From DATHBD01 sp035296325 (GTDB lineage Bacteria > Actinomycetota > Actinomycetes > Mycobacteriales > Micromonosporaceae), in assembly GCA_035296325.1 (NCBI GenBank), contig DATHBD010000031.1, positions 82,666 to 146,665 on the forward strand: DNA of 64,000 bases. Direction: 5' to 3'. Below the pieces are notes generated by a model. The model saw only the letters and a program-made list of their open reading frames with translations, did not search any database and had not been told where the DNA came from. This document shows, in pieces, positions 42,226 through 49,476 of the stretch (position 1 is its first letter; each line of letters begins with the position of its first letter). The position numbers were made by a program, and so were the translations under genes.

Positions 42226-42244
42226 TGCACCCAACTCCCAATTT

Positions 42245-42324
42245 GCGCTGTGCCGGATGCGTGCTGTGCCGGATTCGTGCTGTGCCGGATTCGTGCTGTG
42301 CCGGATGCGTGCTGTGCCGTGCGT
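42245..42324. repeat. Intergenic 16-bp tandem repeat before imuA
   Basis: Five copies of GTGCTGTGCCGGATTC variants, 16 bp each, lie between the SAV_6107-like gene and imuA. Confidence 0.92.
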
Positions 42325-42331
42325 CAGGTGA

Positions 42332-42880
42332 TCAGCTCGCAAGTCCCTTCAACAGAGGCTGGTAGGAGAAGCCCAGGCCGACCTCCACGACCGCGATGAA
42401 CTGCTCCGCCGCGCGAAGCAGATCGTCGGCCTCCCGAGCACTTACCACACGCGGGATGCCCGCCTCAGCGGCGGAGCGCTTGCTTGCACCGGTGGCGAAG
42501 AAGGTGGCCCACTCACTGAGCTCGGGAGCTACGAGGACGAGGAGGGACCAGACGCTGGTCACCCGGCTGCGGCGCCCAGGCCCGGCCGGGGTGGCGCGTG
42601 CGGCCAGCACCGCGGCGGCGGCGCGCAGAGCGGCCAGGTGGGCCGTGGCGTAACGCATACCGTCGGTACGGATCTCAGCGGCCTCTTCCAGCCCTCGCCG
42701 AGCGAGGATAAGCAGCTCGCGTGGGGTGCGGTGAGGCAGCGCGGATGCGGGCACCGGCAGTGGCTGGCGCACGACCCGGGGCATGGTTGCTGAATCTGCC
42801 GAACCTGGGCCGCTCACCGGGAACGGTGTGACCGCCGCGGCCGCGAACGGAGTGTGAGATCGAGGCGTCGGCGTCGGCAT
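42332..42880 (-). CDS. SAV_6107-family HEPN-like protein
   Basis: A 182-residue helical protein resembling the SAV_6107 HEPN family, often found near dnaE2 in actinobacteria (from memory). The Pro/Ala-rich N-tail of 50 residues is followed by a helical bundle: TPRELLILARRGLEEAAE, RYATAHLAALRAAAAVLA, WSLLVLVAPELSEWA, and ADDLLRAAEQFIAVVE. No R-x4-6-H nuclease motif is clear to me. The ATG follows GAGGGAG. It is the first gene after the LexA boxes and leads the mutasome operon, so it is likely SOS-induced. Confidence 0.85.
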   Translation of the reverse strand: MPTPTPRSHTPFAAAAVTPFPVSGPGSADSATMPRVVRQPLPVPASALPHRTPRELLILARRGLEEAAEIRTDGMRYATAHLAALRAAAAVLAARATPAGPGRRSRVTSVWSLLVLVAPELSEWATFFATGASKRSAAEAGIPRVVSAREADDLLRAAEQFIAVVEVGLGFSYQPLLKGLAS

Positions 42881-43142
42881 CTGGTGTCTCCCTCAGCGGC
42901 TTCTGGATCGAAGGGCTCTTCTTCTGTTTCGAAGTGCTGCGGAGGAAGTCGCAGCGGCGTTACCGGCCGGGCGTGAAGCTTCCCCACACCACGCCCGGCC
43001 GGCTGGGTCGCTGCCCGCCGCCCGGGGGTCGTGGGCGGCGAACAGCGACCCTGCCTGTGAGATCGGACCCGCGAATGCCCGATCTCGCGGTGTCGCGGAC
43101 CGCGCTCGGGATCGACGCCGCGAATCGTCGGTCCCGATCGAG

Positions 43143-43158
43143 TCGAACGCTTGTTCGA
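43143..43158 (-). promoter_or_regulatory. Perfect LexA (SOS) box
   Basis: TCGAACGCTTGTTCGA matches all 12 fixed positions of the actinobacterial SOS box TCGAAC-N4-GTTCGA. It lies 263 bp before the SAV_6107-like gene and should control the whole mutasome operon. Confidence 0.92.
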
Positions 43159-43218
43159 ACTCGCTATTGAAGAGACTACACGGAGGTGGCGACAAAATCG
43201 CAGGGCACCGGCAAAATT

Positions 43219-43234
43219 TCGTACACGTGTTCTA
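43219..43234 (-). promoter_or_regulatory. Second LexA-like box
   Basis: TCGTACACGTGTTCTA matches 10 of 12 fixed positions and lies 61 bp further upstream than the perfect box. Two boxes would allow cooperative repression. Confidence 0.65.
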
Positions 43235-43453
43235 CGAACTGCGACAGCCGAGTCCACGGCGAACACTCCCAGCACCTGAAGACACCGTCCGAGCCGCCAC
43301 AGCGCTCGCCATCGGCTCCCTCCACGCAGCTCCCAGCAGCTGCGCAGCGGCTCCACACCAGTCGTCGATTCGATCGAGCGGACGCCGAATGCCCCGTACG
43401 CCTGACGGCCGCTTGCCAGGCCGCCGACGCCGACGCCGACGCTGACGCCGAGA

Positions 43454-44419
43454 TCACCGACCGGACGACCCGGGCGGACACAGGAAGGACTCGAGTCGCC
43501 TTGCTTGCGCCAGCCGTTCGGCATGATCCACTGGCCGTCTGTCCTCATCCAGGAACCGGTCCCCCACCCAGCGCGGAATGACGTACCAACCCACCGACGC
43601 GAGTTCTTGACCCGGGGGCCCATCGTGCAGTCGAATCGTCGTTCCGCTCGCGCCGCCGACATGCTGGACCGCCAGGGAGCAGCGCCGCACCGCGGCCAGC
43701 AGAGCCGCACCGGCAGCATCCGAGATCGTCGCGAGGCCGTCGGTATGCCTACGCAGTACCACGATCATCTCGCCACGGCTTCCCGGGCGCTGCATCTCCG
43801 CCGGCAGGATCACCACATCGTCGTCCCGGTACGCGACACCGCCGGAACCATCGACTCCGCCCGCACCAACGACACCGCCCAGACCAACGACACCGCCCAG
43901 ACCAACACCGCCCAGACCAACACCGCCCAACGGCACGACGCCGGATGAGCCATCGCCGGACGTCTCGGTCGCCGCGCGGATCGCCTGCCTGATCAGGCTC
44001 GCCTGGTGCGCGCGGGTACCGGCCGGCACCGGCGTCAGCGGTCCTCGGACGTACCCGTCGTGCCCGTCCGAGGAGTGCCGTGGCACAAGGTGGAAGTGCA
44101 GGTGGAACACGTGCTGTCCGGGTGGTCCGTTGTTCTGTCGAATGGTGAGGCCATCGGCGTGGAATGCGGACCGGACCGCTGCGCCGGCGACCCGGAGACC
44201 GCGCATCACCGGCCCCACCATGCGATCGGGCAGAGCATGCAGATCCGGGATGTGGCGCCTGGACACCAACATCGAAAAGCCCGGATTCGTGGGTGCCTGC
44301 TCCGGCGCGGGGAAGACCACCACGTCGTCGTCCTCGTACGCCAGGAACGGCTCCTGCCGCAGCACGGATCCCGGACAGTAGTCACACGTCGTTCGGGTCA
44401 CCCGTGCGACTGTATCCAT
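43454..44419 (-). CDS. Tandem HIT-domain protein with a degenerate second domain
   Basis: Nucleotide-binding hydrolase-like protein of 321 residues. The N-terminal HIT domain (residues 8-130) has the catalytic histidine triad HVFHLHFHLVPR. The second half (residues 190-310) repeats the fold (YRDDDVVILPAEMQ, RLHDGPPGQELASVGWYVIPR), but the histidine triad is lost. A Gly/Val-rich linker (163-188) comes from 18- and 15-bp tandem repeats. The start used is MDTVARVTRTTC at 44419; an upstream ATG at 44488 lies in a repeat and would give an odd hydrophobic leader. Substrate is unknown. Confidence 0.85.
   Translation of the reverse strand: MDTVARVTRTTCDYCPGSVLRQEPFLAYEDDDVVVFPAPEQAPTNPGFSMLVSRRHIPDLHALPDRMVGPVMRGLRVAGAAVRSAFHADGLTIRQNNGPPGQHVFHLHFHLVPRHSSDGHDGYVRGPLTPVPAGTRAHQASLIRQAIRAATETSGDGSSGVVPLGGVGLGGVGLGGVVGLGGVVGAGGVDGSGGVAYRDDDVVILPAEMQRPGSRGEMIVVLRRHTDGLATISDAAGAALLAAVRRCSLAVQHVGGASGTTIRLHDGPPGQELASVGWYVIPRWVGDRFLDEDRRPVDHAERLAQARRLESFLCPPGSSGR
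43855..43930. repeat. In-frame 18/15-bp repeats in the HIT gene
   Basis: Units of ACCGCCCAGACCAACGAC (18 bp) and ACCGCCCAGACCAAC (15 bp) encode the Gly/Val linker between the two HIT domains. Confidence 0.88.
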
Positions 44420-44863
44420 CGACGACGGCTCAGCCGGCCCGGGCACGAGCAAGATGCAGAGTGCGGGCAAGATGCAGAATGCGGGCACTCTAGTCGTACA
44501 TATCTATTCGACCTTTGGGTTTCATGCTCAACCGATCGACCGGCACGGCAAGGCCGCGAGGTCGGCGGGAGCCATTCGAATGTCGGCCGCGCCTGTACGA
44601 CCGGGCACCGAAACACGTCGGCAAAGGCTTGGCCGTTTGCTTGTTCGAATCGTCCTTGACCAGCAACTGGAGGATACCGGGGGTCGCGCTCGTGGGCGTG
44701 GCGGTCGACCGGGCGTCGACCGAACCAGGCCGACGCCTCTCCCCGATCGCTGCACGGCGTCAAAGCCGATCACGCTACGTATTCAATCGAGGACTATCGA
44801 AGCGGGGCCGGCGCTGGTACCAATTCCCTCGGTTGGATCACGTGGTGTCGTGAGGGGGACAGG
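44420..44863. other. Intergenic region before the galactose oxidase gene (444 bp)
   Basis: Two 18-bp repeats (GCAAGATGCAGAATGCGG) lie at 44450-44490. Several open frames of about 110-135 codons overlap one another here without ribosome sites or recognisable protein features; none is annotated. No clear promoter is seen. Confidence 0.55.
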
Positions 44864-46921
44864 TTGAGGAAGCTCTGGGATCCGCGTGGGCTCGCGGGTG
44901 AGCCTGCGCAAGGGTGGGCTGGCTCGGTAGGCCGACGGTGGTCGCGAGTCGGAAAGCGGGTGGCATTGCCGGCCGCGGCGATGGTGGTCGTCAGTATCGG
45001 GGCGGTGGTGAGCGGCGGCGGTCCGGCCGCGGCGGCCGACCCGGCGCTGTCGCGTACCGGATGGACGGTCACGACGGACAGCGCAAACGTCAGCTACCCG
45101 GTGACCAACGTGCTCGACGGGGACAACGCCACCTACTGGCACACCGCCTGGGGCACCGGCGCCCCAGCCCACCCGCACAACATCACGATGGATATGAAGG
45201 CCGACAAGACGGTCACGGGTCTGACGTACCTGCCGCGCCAGGACACCTCGAACAACGGCAACATCGGCGGGTTCCGGGTGGAGACGAGTACCACCGGGAC
45301 GACTTGGACGGCGCGTGCCTCCGGAACGTGGGCCGACACCAAGGTCGTCAAGACGGTGACCTTCACCGCCGTCACCGCCCGCTACGTGCGACTCATCGCA
45401 ACGACCGAGGCCGGCGCACGGGGCAACTGGAGCAGCGCGTCGGAGGTCAACGTTCTCGGCACCACCGGCGGGACCACCCCGACCACTCCACCCCCCACGA
45501 CGTCCAAAGGCAGTTGGGGCTCTCTGATCAACTTCCCGATCGTGCCCGCGGCCGCGGCGCTGCTGCCGAACGGCAAGGTGGTGACCTGGTCGGCGAACGC
45601 GAAGAACAACTGGGGCGGCAGCGGTCAGACCTACACCTCGGTGCTCACCCCGTCCACCGGGGCGGTCACCGATCGGCTGGTGACCAACACCGGCCACGAC
45701 ATGTTCTGCCCCGGCATCTCGGCGCTGGCAGATGGCCGGATCCTGGTCTCCGGCGGCGACGATGCCGGCAAGACCAGCTTCTACAACGCCACCACCGACG
45801 CATGGACCACCGGGCCGACGATGGCGATCCCACGTGCGTACCAGTCCACCGCGACCACCTCGGAAAGCAAGATCTTCGCCATCGGTGGCTCCTGGAAGGG
45901 CGGGGTCGGCGGCAAGAACGGCGAGATCTGGTCGCCGGCAACGAACACCTGGACCAGGTTGACCGGCGCGCTCGTCGCACCCATGGTCACCGCGGACGCC
46001 AAGGGCGAGTACCGCGGCGACAACCACGCCTGGCTCTTCTCCTGGTCCAATGGCCGGGTGCTGCAGGCCGGGCCGAGCAAGGCGATGAACTGGTACGGCA
46101 CCACCGGCAGCGGCAGCACCACCTCCGCCGGCACCCGCGCCAGCGACCCGGACGCGATGAACGGCACCGCGGTCATGTACGACACCGGCAAGATCCTCAC
46201 CATGGGCGGCGCGGTCAACTACGAGAACGCGAACGCCACCGCCAACGCCCATGTGATCACGATCGGCGGCACCGCGACCGCGCCGACCGTCTCGACCCGC
46301 AAGGTCGCCTCGATGGGCTTCGCCCGGGCGTACCACAACAGCGTGGCGCTGCCGGACGGCAAGGTCCTCGTCCTGGGCGGCACGACGTACCCGAAGCCGT
46401 TCGAGGACCAGAACGCCACCCGGGTTCCGGAACTGTGGGACCCGGCCACCGAGACGTTCACCCAGCTGGCGACCGAGGGCACGCCGCGGACGTACCACAG
46501 CGTCGCCCTGCTCCTGCCGGACGGGCGGGTGTTCTCCGGTGGTGGTGGCCTCTGCGGCAGCTGCACCGTCAACCATTTCAACGGCAGCATCTTCACGCCG
46601 CCGTACCTGCTCAACGGTGACGGCACCGCGCGGACCCGGCCCACGATCACCAGCGCACCCGCCACGGCGGCCAACGGCACCTCCATCACGGTGGCCACCG
46701 GCGGCGCGGTGAGCAGGTTCTCGCTCGTCCGGCTCGGTACCGCCACCCACACCGTGGACACCGACCAACGCCGACTGAGCGTCACCTCGGCCCCGGTCAC
46801 CGGCGGCTACAGCGTGCAGATCCCGGCCGACAAGGGCATCGCGGTGCCGGGGTACTACATGCTGTTCGCTCTGGACGCCGCCGGCACCCCGAGTGTGTCC
46901 CGGATGATCAAGATCGGCTGA
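44864..46921 (+). CDS. Secreted galactose oxidase with N-terminal CBM32-like domain
   Basis: Copper-radical oxidase that converts a primary alcohol (such as C6 of galactose) to an aldehyde, making hydrogen peroxide. It has 685 residues: a Sec signal (RVALPAAAMVVVSIGAVVSG), an F5/8 type C/CBM32-like domain (about 60-200), kelch repeats, and a C-terminal Ig-like domain. The fungal active site is complete: Cys282 in MFCPG and Tyr326 in RAYQS (cross-link pair), Trp344 in GSWKGG, Tyr544-His545 in RTYHS, and His629 in THTVDTDQRR. Spacings match the Fusarium enzyme closely. The start is TTG, preceded by GAGGGGG. A terminator follows. Confidence 0.92.
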   Translation: MRKLWDPRGLAGEPAQGWAGSVGRRWSRVGKRVALPAAAMVVVSIGAVVSGGGPAAAADPALSRTGWTVTTDSANVSYPVTNVLDGDNATYWHTAWGTGAPAHPHNITMDMKADKTVTGLTYLPRQDTSNNGNIGGFRVETSTTGTTWTARASGTWADTKVVKTVTFTAVTARYVRLIATTEAGARGNWSSASEVNVLGTTGGTTPTTPPPTTSKGSWGSLINFPIVPAAAALLPNGKVVTWSANAKNNWGGSGQTYTSVLTPSTGAVTDRLVTNTGHDMFCPGISALADGRILVSGGDDAGKTSFYNATTDAWTTGPTMAIPRAYQSTATTSESKIFAIGGSWKGGVGGKNGEIWSPATNTWTRLTGALVAPMVTADAKGEYRGDNHAWLFSWSNGRVLQAGPSKAMNWYGTTGSGSTTSAGTRASDPDAMNGTAVMYDTGKILTMGGAVNYENANATANAHVITIGGTATAPTVSTRKVASMGFARAYHNSVALPDGKVLVLGGTTYPKPFEDQNATRVPELWDPATETFTQLATEGTPRTYHSVALLLPDGRVFSGGGGLCGSCTVNHFNGSIFTPPYLLNGDGTARTRPTITSAPATAANGTSITVATGGAVSRFSLVRLGTATHTVDTDQRRLSVTSAPVTGGYSVQIPADKGIAVPGYYMLFALDAAGTPSVSRMIKIG

Positions 46922-46937
46922 TCCGGCGCCAGGCAAC

Positions 46938-46972
46938 GCGTGTGCGGTCGACCCGAGGTCGGCCGCACACGC
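46938..46972 (+). terminator. Terminator after the galactose oxidase gene
   Basis: A 16-bp stem (46938-46953 with 46957-46972, one G-T wobble) with a 3-base loop begins 17 bp after the stop codon. No T-run follows. Confidence 0.75.
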
Positions 46973-47088
46973 ATCGGCGGCCATGGCTGCTATCCGATTC
47001 CCGACTGGGCGAACTCGTCGATCGCACAACCCGCCAATCGCGCCACGGGTGTTAGAGGCATCGTTTCTCTCACCAAGGAGTGGTTCCA

Positions 47089-48051
47089 ATGCGTCGACTA
47101 GCCGCCGTGACACTCGCCCTCGTGGCGAACGCATCTCTGTTGTCCTTCGTTTCGACTCCCGCCCGGGCAGCGGTGCCCGATGCTCCGATCGAGGCAGATG
47201 CCGATGACGTACACCTGGCCGAGGACCCATGGCTGCCGCTGGGACAACTGACCGTCCGGGTCCGCAACACCGGACCCGATCCGGCAGAGGGTCACTTCGT
47301 GCTGTATCTACCCCCCACCGCAAAGCCCGAGCCCGCCCAGGGCTGCACCCCGGCGGACGGCCCGTTGCAGCCGACCTGGATCTGCGGCGGTGAGGTCATC
47401 GCGGCGGGTGGCTCGCGCACGTACCAGGTGGGGGTCCGCTCCACGACCTTCGAGCCGGTCTTCAACATCAACCAGCAGGGATGGGTCGAAGGCAAGTTGC
47501 TCACCGGCGGGCATGGTGGACGCGACACCTTCCAGCTCAACTGGCCGACGCGGCTGCCGTTGCGGCTGGCCGCCACGGCGGGCCGGCCCGTTGACGGTCA
47601 CGTCGACGTCAGGGTACGCGTCACCAACCCCGGCAGTTCCCCCGTCGGTGGGTACTCGTTGATGGTGCAGACGCCCACCGGCGTGCGGGTGACCTCGCCG
47701 GCGTGCAGCGACTCCGGACGGATGTCCGGCGTGGGCTGCGAGGTGTACCGGGGCGCACAGCTCAGCCCTGGCACCACCGACTCGTTCACGGTCCGGCTGG
47801 CGACCGGCGCGGCCCGGAGCAGAGTGCGGCTGTACCTGGCGCCGACCAACCGGTACACCAACAGGGACACCGAGGTGTCGTTGCGCATCGGCGGCTCGCG
47901 CACCATCACGGCAGCCTCCGAAACCGCACGGCCGTCCGACGCCGCGGCGAGTCCGCGGACACAACACGGTGTATCGCGCCCAATGGTCGACTTGTCGGTA
48001 GCCGCGAATGTCCTCATTGGACTTCGGAAGCCAGGTGCCCTTCTGCTATAA
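47089..48051 (+). CDS. Secreted Ig-like (DUF11-type) protein, hypothetical
   Basis: Exported protein of 320 residues with a Sec signal (LAAVTLALVANASLLSFVST, cleaved near ARA-AVP). Two beta-sandwich repeats resembling DUF11/CARDB-type domains follow: VRVRNTGPDPAEGHFVLYLP and VRVTNPGSSPVGGYSLMV, each with a Cys pair (GCTPADG/WICGG and PACSDSG/GCEVY) that may form disulfides. The tail is Ser/Thr/Ala-rich. The ATG at 47089 has AAGGAG nine bases upstream; a GTG three codons earlier is too close to that site. No enzymatic motif is seen. Confidence 0.78.
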   Translation: MRRLAAVTLALVANASLLSFVSTPARAAVPDAPIEADADDVHLAEDPWLPLGQLTVRVRNTGPDPAEGHFVLYLPPTAKPEPAQGCTPADGPLQPTWICGGEVIAAGGSRTYQVGVRSTTFEPVFNINQQGWVEGKLLTGGHGGRDTFQLNWPTRLPLRLAATAGRPVDGHVDVRVRVTNPGSSPVGGYSLMVQTPTGVRVTSPACSDSGRMSGVGCEVYRGAQLSPGTTDSFTVRLATGAARSRVRLYLAPTNRYTNRDTEVSLRIGGSRTITAASETARPSDAAASPRTQHGVSRPMVDLSVAANVLIGLRKPGALLL

Positions 48052-48113
48052 CCGCTCTGGAGATCACCCGCTGCGCACACGCGCCCGGGTCGCGACGACG
48101 ATGCGGAGGACAC

Positions 48114-48629
48114 ATGGAACGGTTCGGCGGAACGGGGACGACACAGCGCATGCTCGTCGTGGCTGGACTGACACTGGTCGGAGTCGTCGCGTCAGCGACT
48201 CCGGCGGCTGCCGTCGATTCAGCCACGCCTGCGGCCGCCGTCGGGTCGGCGAGTCCGGCGCCCACCGGGGCGGGGCTGTCCATCACCGTGCGCCGCGCGG
48301 TGCTCGGGGACACCCCCGACACGATCGTCGTCACCGGACGGTACACCTGCGGGCCGTTCCCGGGCGGGGCACCGGAGCGCGGCGTCCTGGACCTCGGCGT
48401 CACACAGATCGTCAACGGCGTCGAGGTCAACGGCATCGGCTACGTGGAACCGACGGTGTGCGACGGGCTACCCCACCGGTACACCGCCGAACTGACCGCA
48501 TACCCGGGTCCGTTCGCCCGGGGCGCCGCCACCTGGGGCGCCTCGGGCTATGTGGAGGGACCGGGTGGCGCCGTCATGCAGCATGTCTACGTACCGCCGA
48601 CGCCCATCCGGCTTCGCTCCGGCGGCTGA
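48114..48629 (+). CDS. Small secreted protein, hypothetical
   Basis: A 171-residue exported protein with a Sec signal (MLVVAGLTLVGVVASATPAA) followed by a duplicated DSATPAAAV stretch. The mature part is a single beta-rich domain beginning LSITVRRAVLGDTPDTIVVTGRY, with two cysteines (YTCGPFPG and PTVCDGL) likely in a disulfide, and it ends VYVPPTPIRLRSGG. The ATG has CGGAGGACAC upstream. It lies 62 bp after the previous secreted-protein gene and may be cotranscribed. The function is unknown. Confidence 0.75.
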   Translation: MERFGGTGTTQRMLVVAGLTLVGVVASATPAAAVDSATPAAAVGSASPAPTGAGLSITVRRAVLGDTPDTIVVTGRYTCGPFPGGAPERGVLDLGVTQIVNGVEVNGIGYVEPTVCDGLPHRYTAELTAYPGPFARGAATWGASGYVEGPGGAVMQHVYVPPTPIRLRSGG

Positions 48630-48657
48630 TCCGGAGCCCCGGCCGCAGGCGCGGGCG

Positions 48658-49476
48658 TCAGGCCAGCAACGCCACCACGGCGAGCGCGAGCAGCAACGAG
48701 TCGAGGCGGTCGAGCAGGCCGCCGGAGCCCGCCAACCAGCCAGCCGCGTCCTTGACGCCCGCGCCCCGCTTGACCATCGATTCGATCAGGTCACCGACCG
48801 GCGCACCGACCGCGACCGCGACGGCGCTGGGCACGTGAAGCGCGCCCAGCGCCGGAAGGGTGGCCAGGCCGGCCACCGCGCCGACCAGCACCCCGCTCCA
48901 CCGTTTGGCAGGTGACAACGGCGACAGGTGGGGGCCCCGCAGCAGCCGACCGCCGAAGTAGGCGCCGATGTCGGCGACCGACACGGCCGCGAAGAGCGCC
49001 AGGGCCGTTGCGCCCAGGTTGACCACGACGACCAGCGGGGCCAGCCAGACCAGGCCGAGCACCCCGAAGGCGAGCCGGCGGAAGCCGCCGGAGGTGTCCC
49101 CGGCGAGCAGCGGCACCAGCGCGACGGCCAGCAGGCCCATGCCCAACGCCCGGGGCAGGTGCGCCGGCGCCTGCCAGGCAGCGGCCGCCAGCCCGACGAC
49201 CGCCGCGCTGATCGCCACGCGATCGGTGGTCGGCAGGCGCGCCAGCCGGGCGTACTCGCCGGCGCACACCACACCCACCGCCGCGACGAGGACGGCGGCC
49301 CCCGGCGGCCCGAGGTACAGCGCGCCGACCACCACCGGTACCGCGACCGCCCGCGCGCACCAGCGCAGGATCAGCTCGCGCCGCCGGGACAGGCCCACCG
49401 CGATCCCGCCGACGATCAGCGCCCCGGCGATGTACGGCACCAGCTCGCCGATGCTGGCGCTGTCGCCGCCGGTCAT
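48658..49476 (-). CDS. CdsA-like phosphatidate cytidylyltransferase family protein
   Basis: Membrane protein of 272 residues with about seven to eight hydrophobic segments. The CdsA signature near the C-terminus is recognisable: ESMVKRGAGVKDAAGWLAGSG followed by GLLDRLDS, where the usual P-G-H-G-G reads AGSGG, so the His is absent. An ordinary CdsA would make CDP-diacylglycerol; a related CTP-transfer reaction is possible. The ATG overlaps the upstream gene's stop (ATGA), so it is coupled to the acyltransferase-aminotransferase fusion, suggesting a dedicated lipid pathway. Confidence 0.82.
   Translation of the reverse strand: MTGGDSASIGELVPYIAGALIVGGIAVGLSRRRELILRWCARAVAVPVVVGALYLGPPGAAVLVAAVGVVCAGEYARLARLPTTDRVAISAAVVGLAAAAWQAPAHLPRALGMGLLAVALVPLLAGDTSGGFRRLAFGVLGLVWLAPLVVVVNLGATALALFAAVSVADIGAYFGGRLLRGPHLSPLSPAKRWSGVLVGAVAGLATLPALGALHVPSAVAVAVGAPVGDLIESMVKRGAGVKDAAGWLAGSGGLLDRLDSLLLALAVVALLA

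Larger units (their letters stand above)
42881..43453. other. Upstream region of the mutasome operon (573 bp)
   Basis: No gene is supported; short open frames here are shadows or out of frame with everything. It holds two LexA-like boxes at 43143-43158 and 43219-43234. I found no convincing -35/-10 pair. Confidence 0.7.

Noticed and set aside
44420..44488. HIT gene starting at the ATG at 44488
   Set aside because: The extra 23 residues lie in an 18-bp repeat and resemble a chance hydrophobic leader; homology begins near MDTVARVTRTTC.
44630..44660. Additional SOS box near GTTCGAAT
   Set aside because: The left half does not match the consensus; only one half-site is present.
44454..44867. 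Small genes before the galactose oxidase gene
   Set aside because: Several overlapping frames on both strands, no ribosome site and no protein-like pattern; typical of random open frames in GC-rich DNA.
48028..48052. TATAAC promoter before the small secreted protein
   Set aside because: The nearest TTGGAC is 24 bases away, too far for a sigma-70 promoter, and the region codes for the previous protein's C-terminus.
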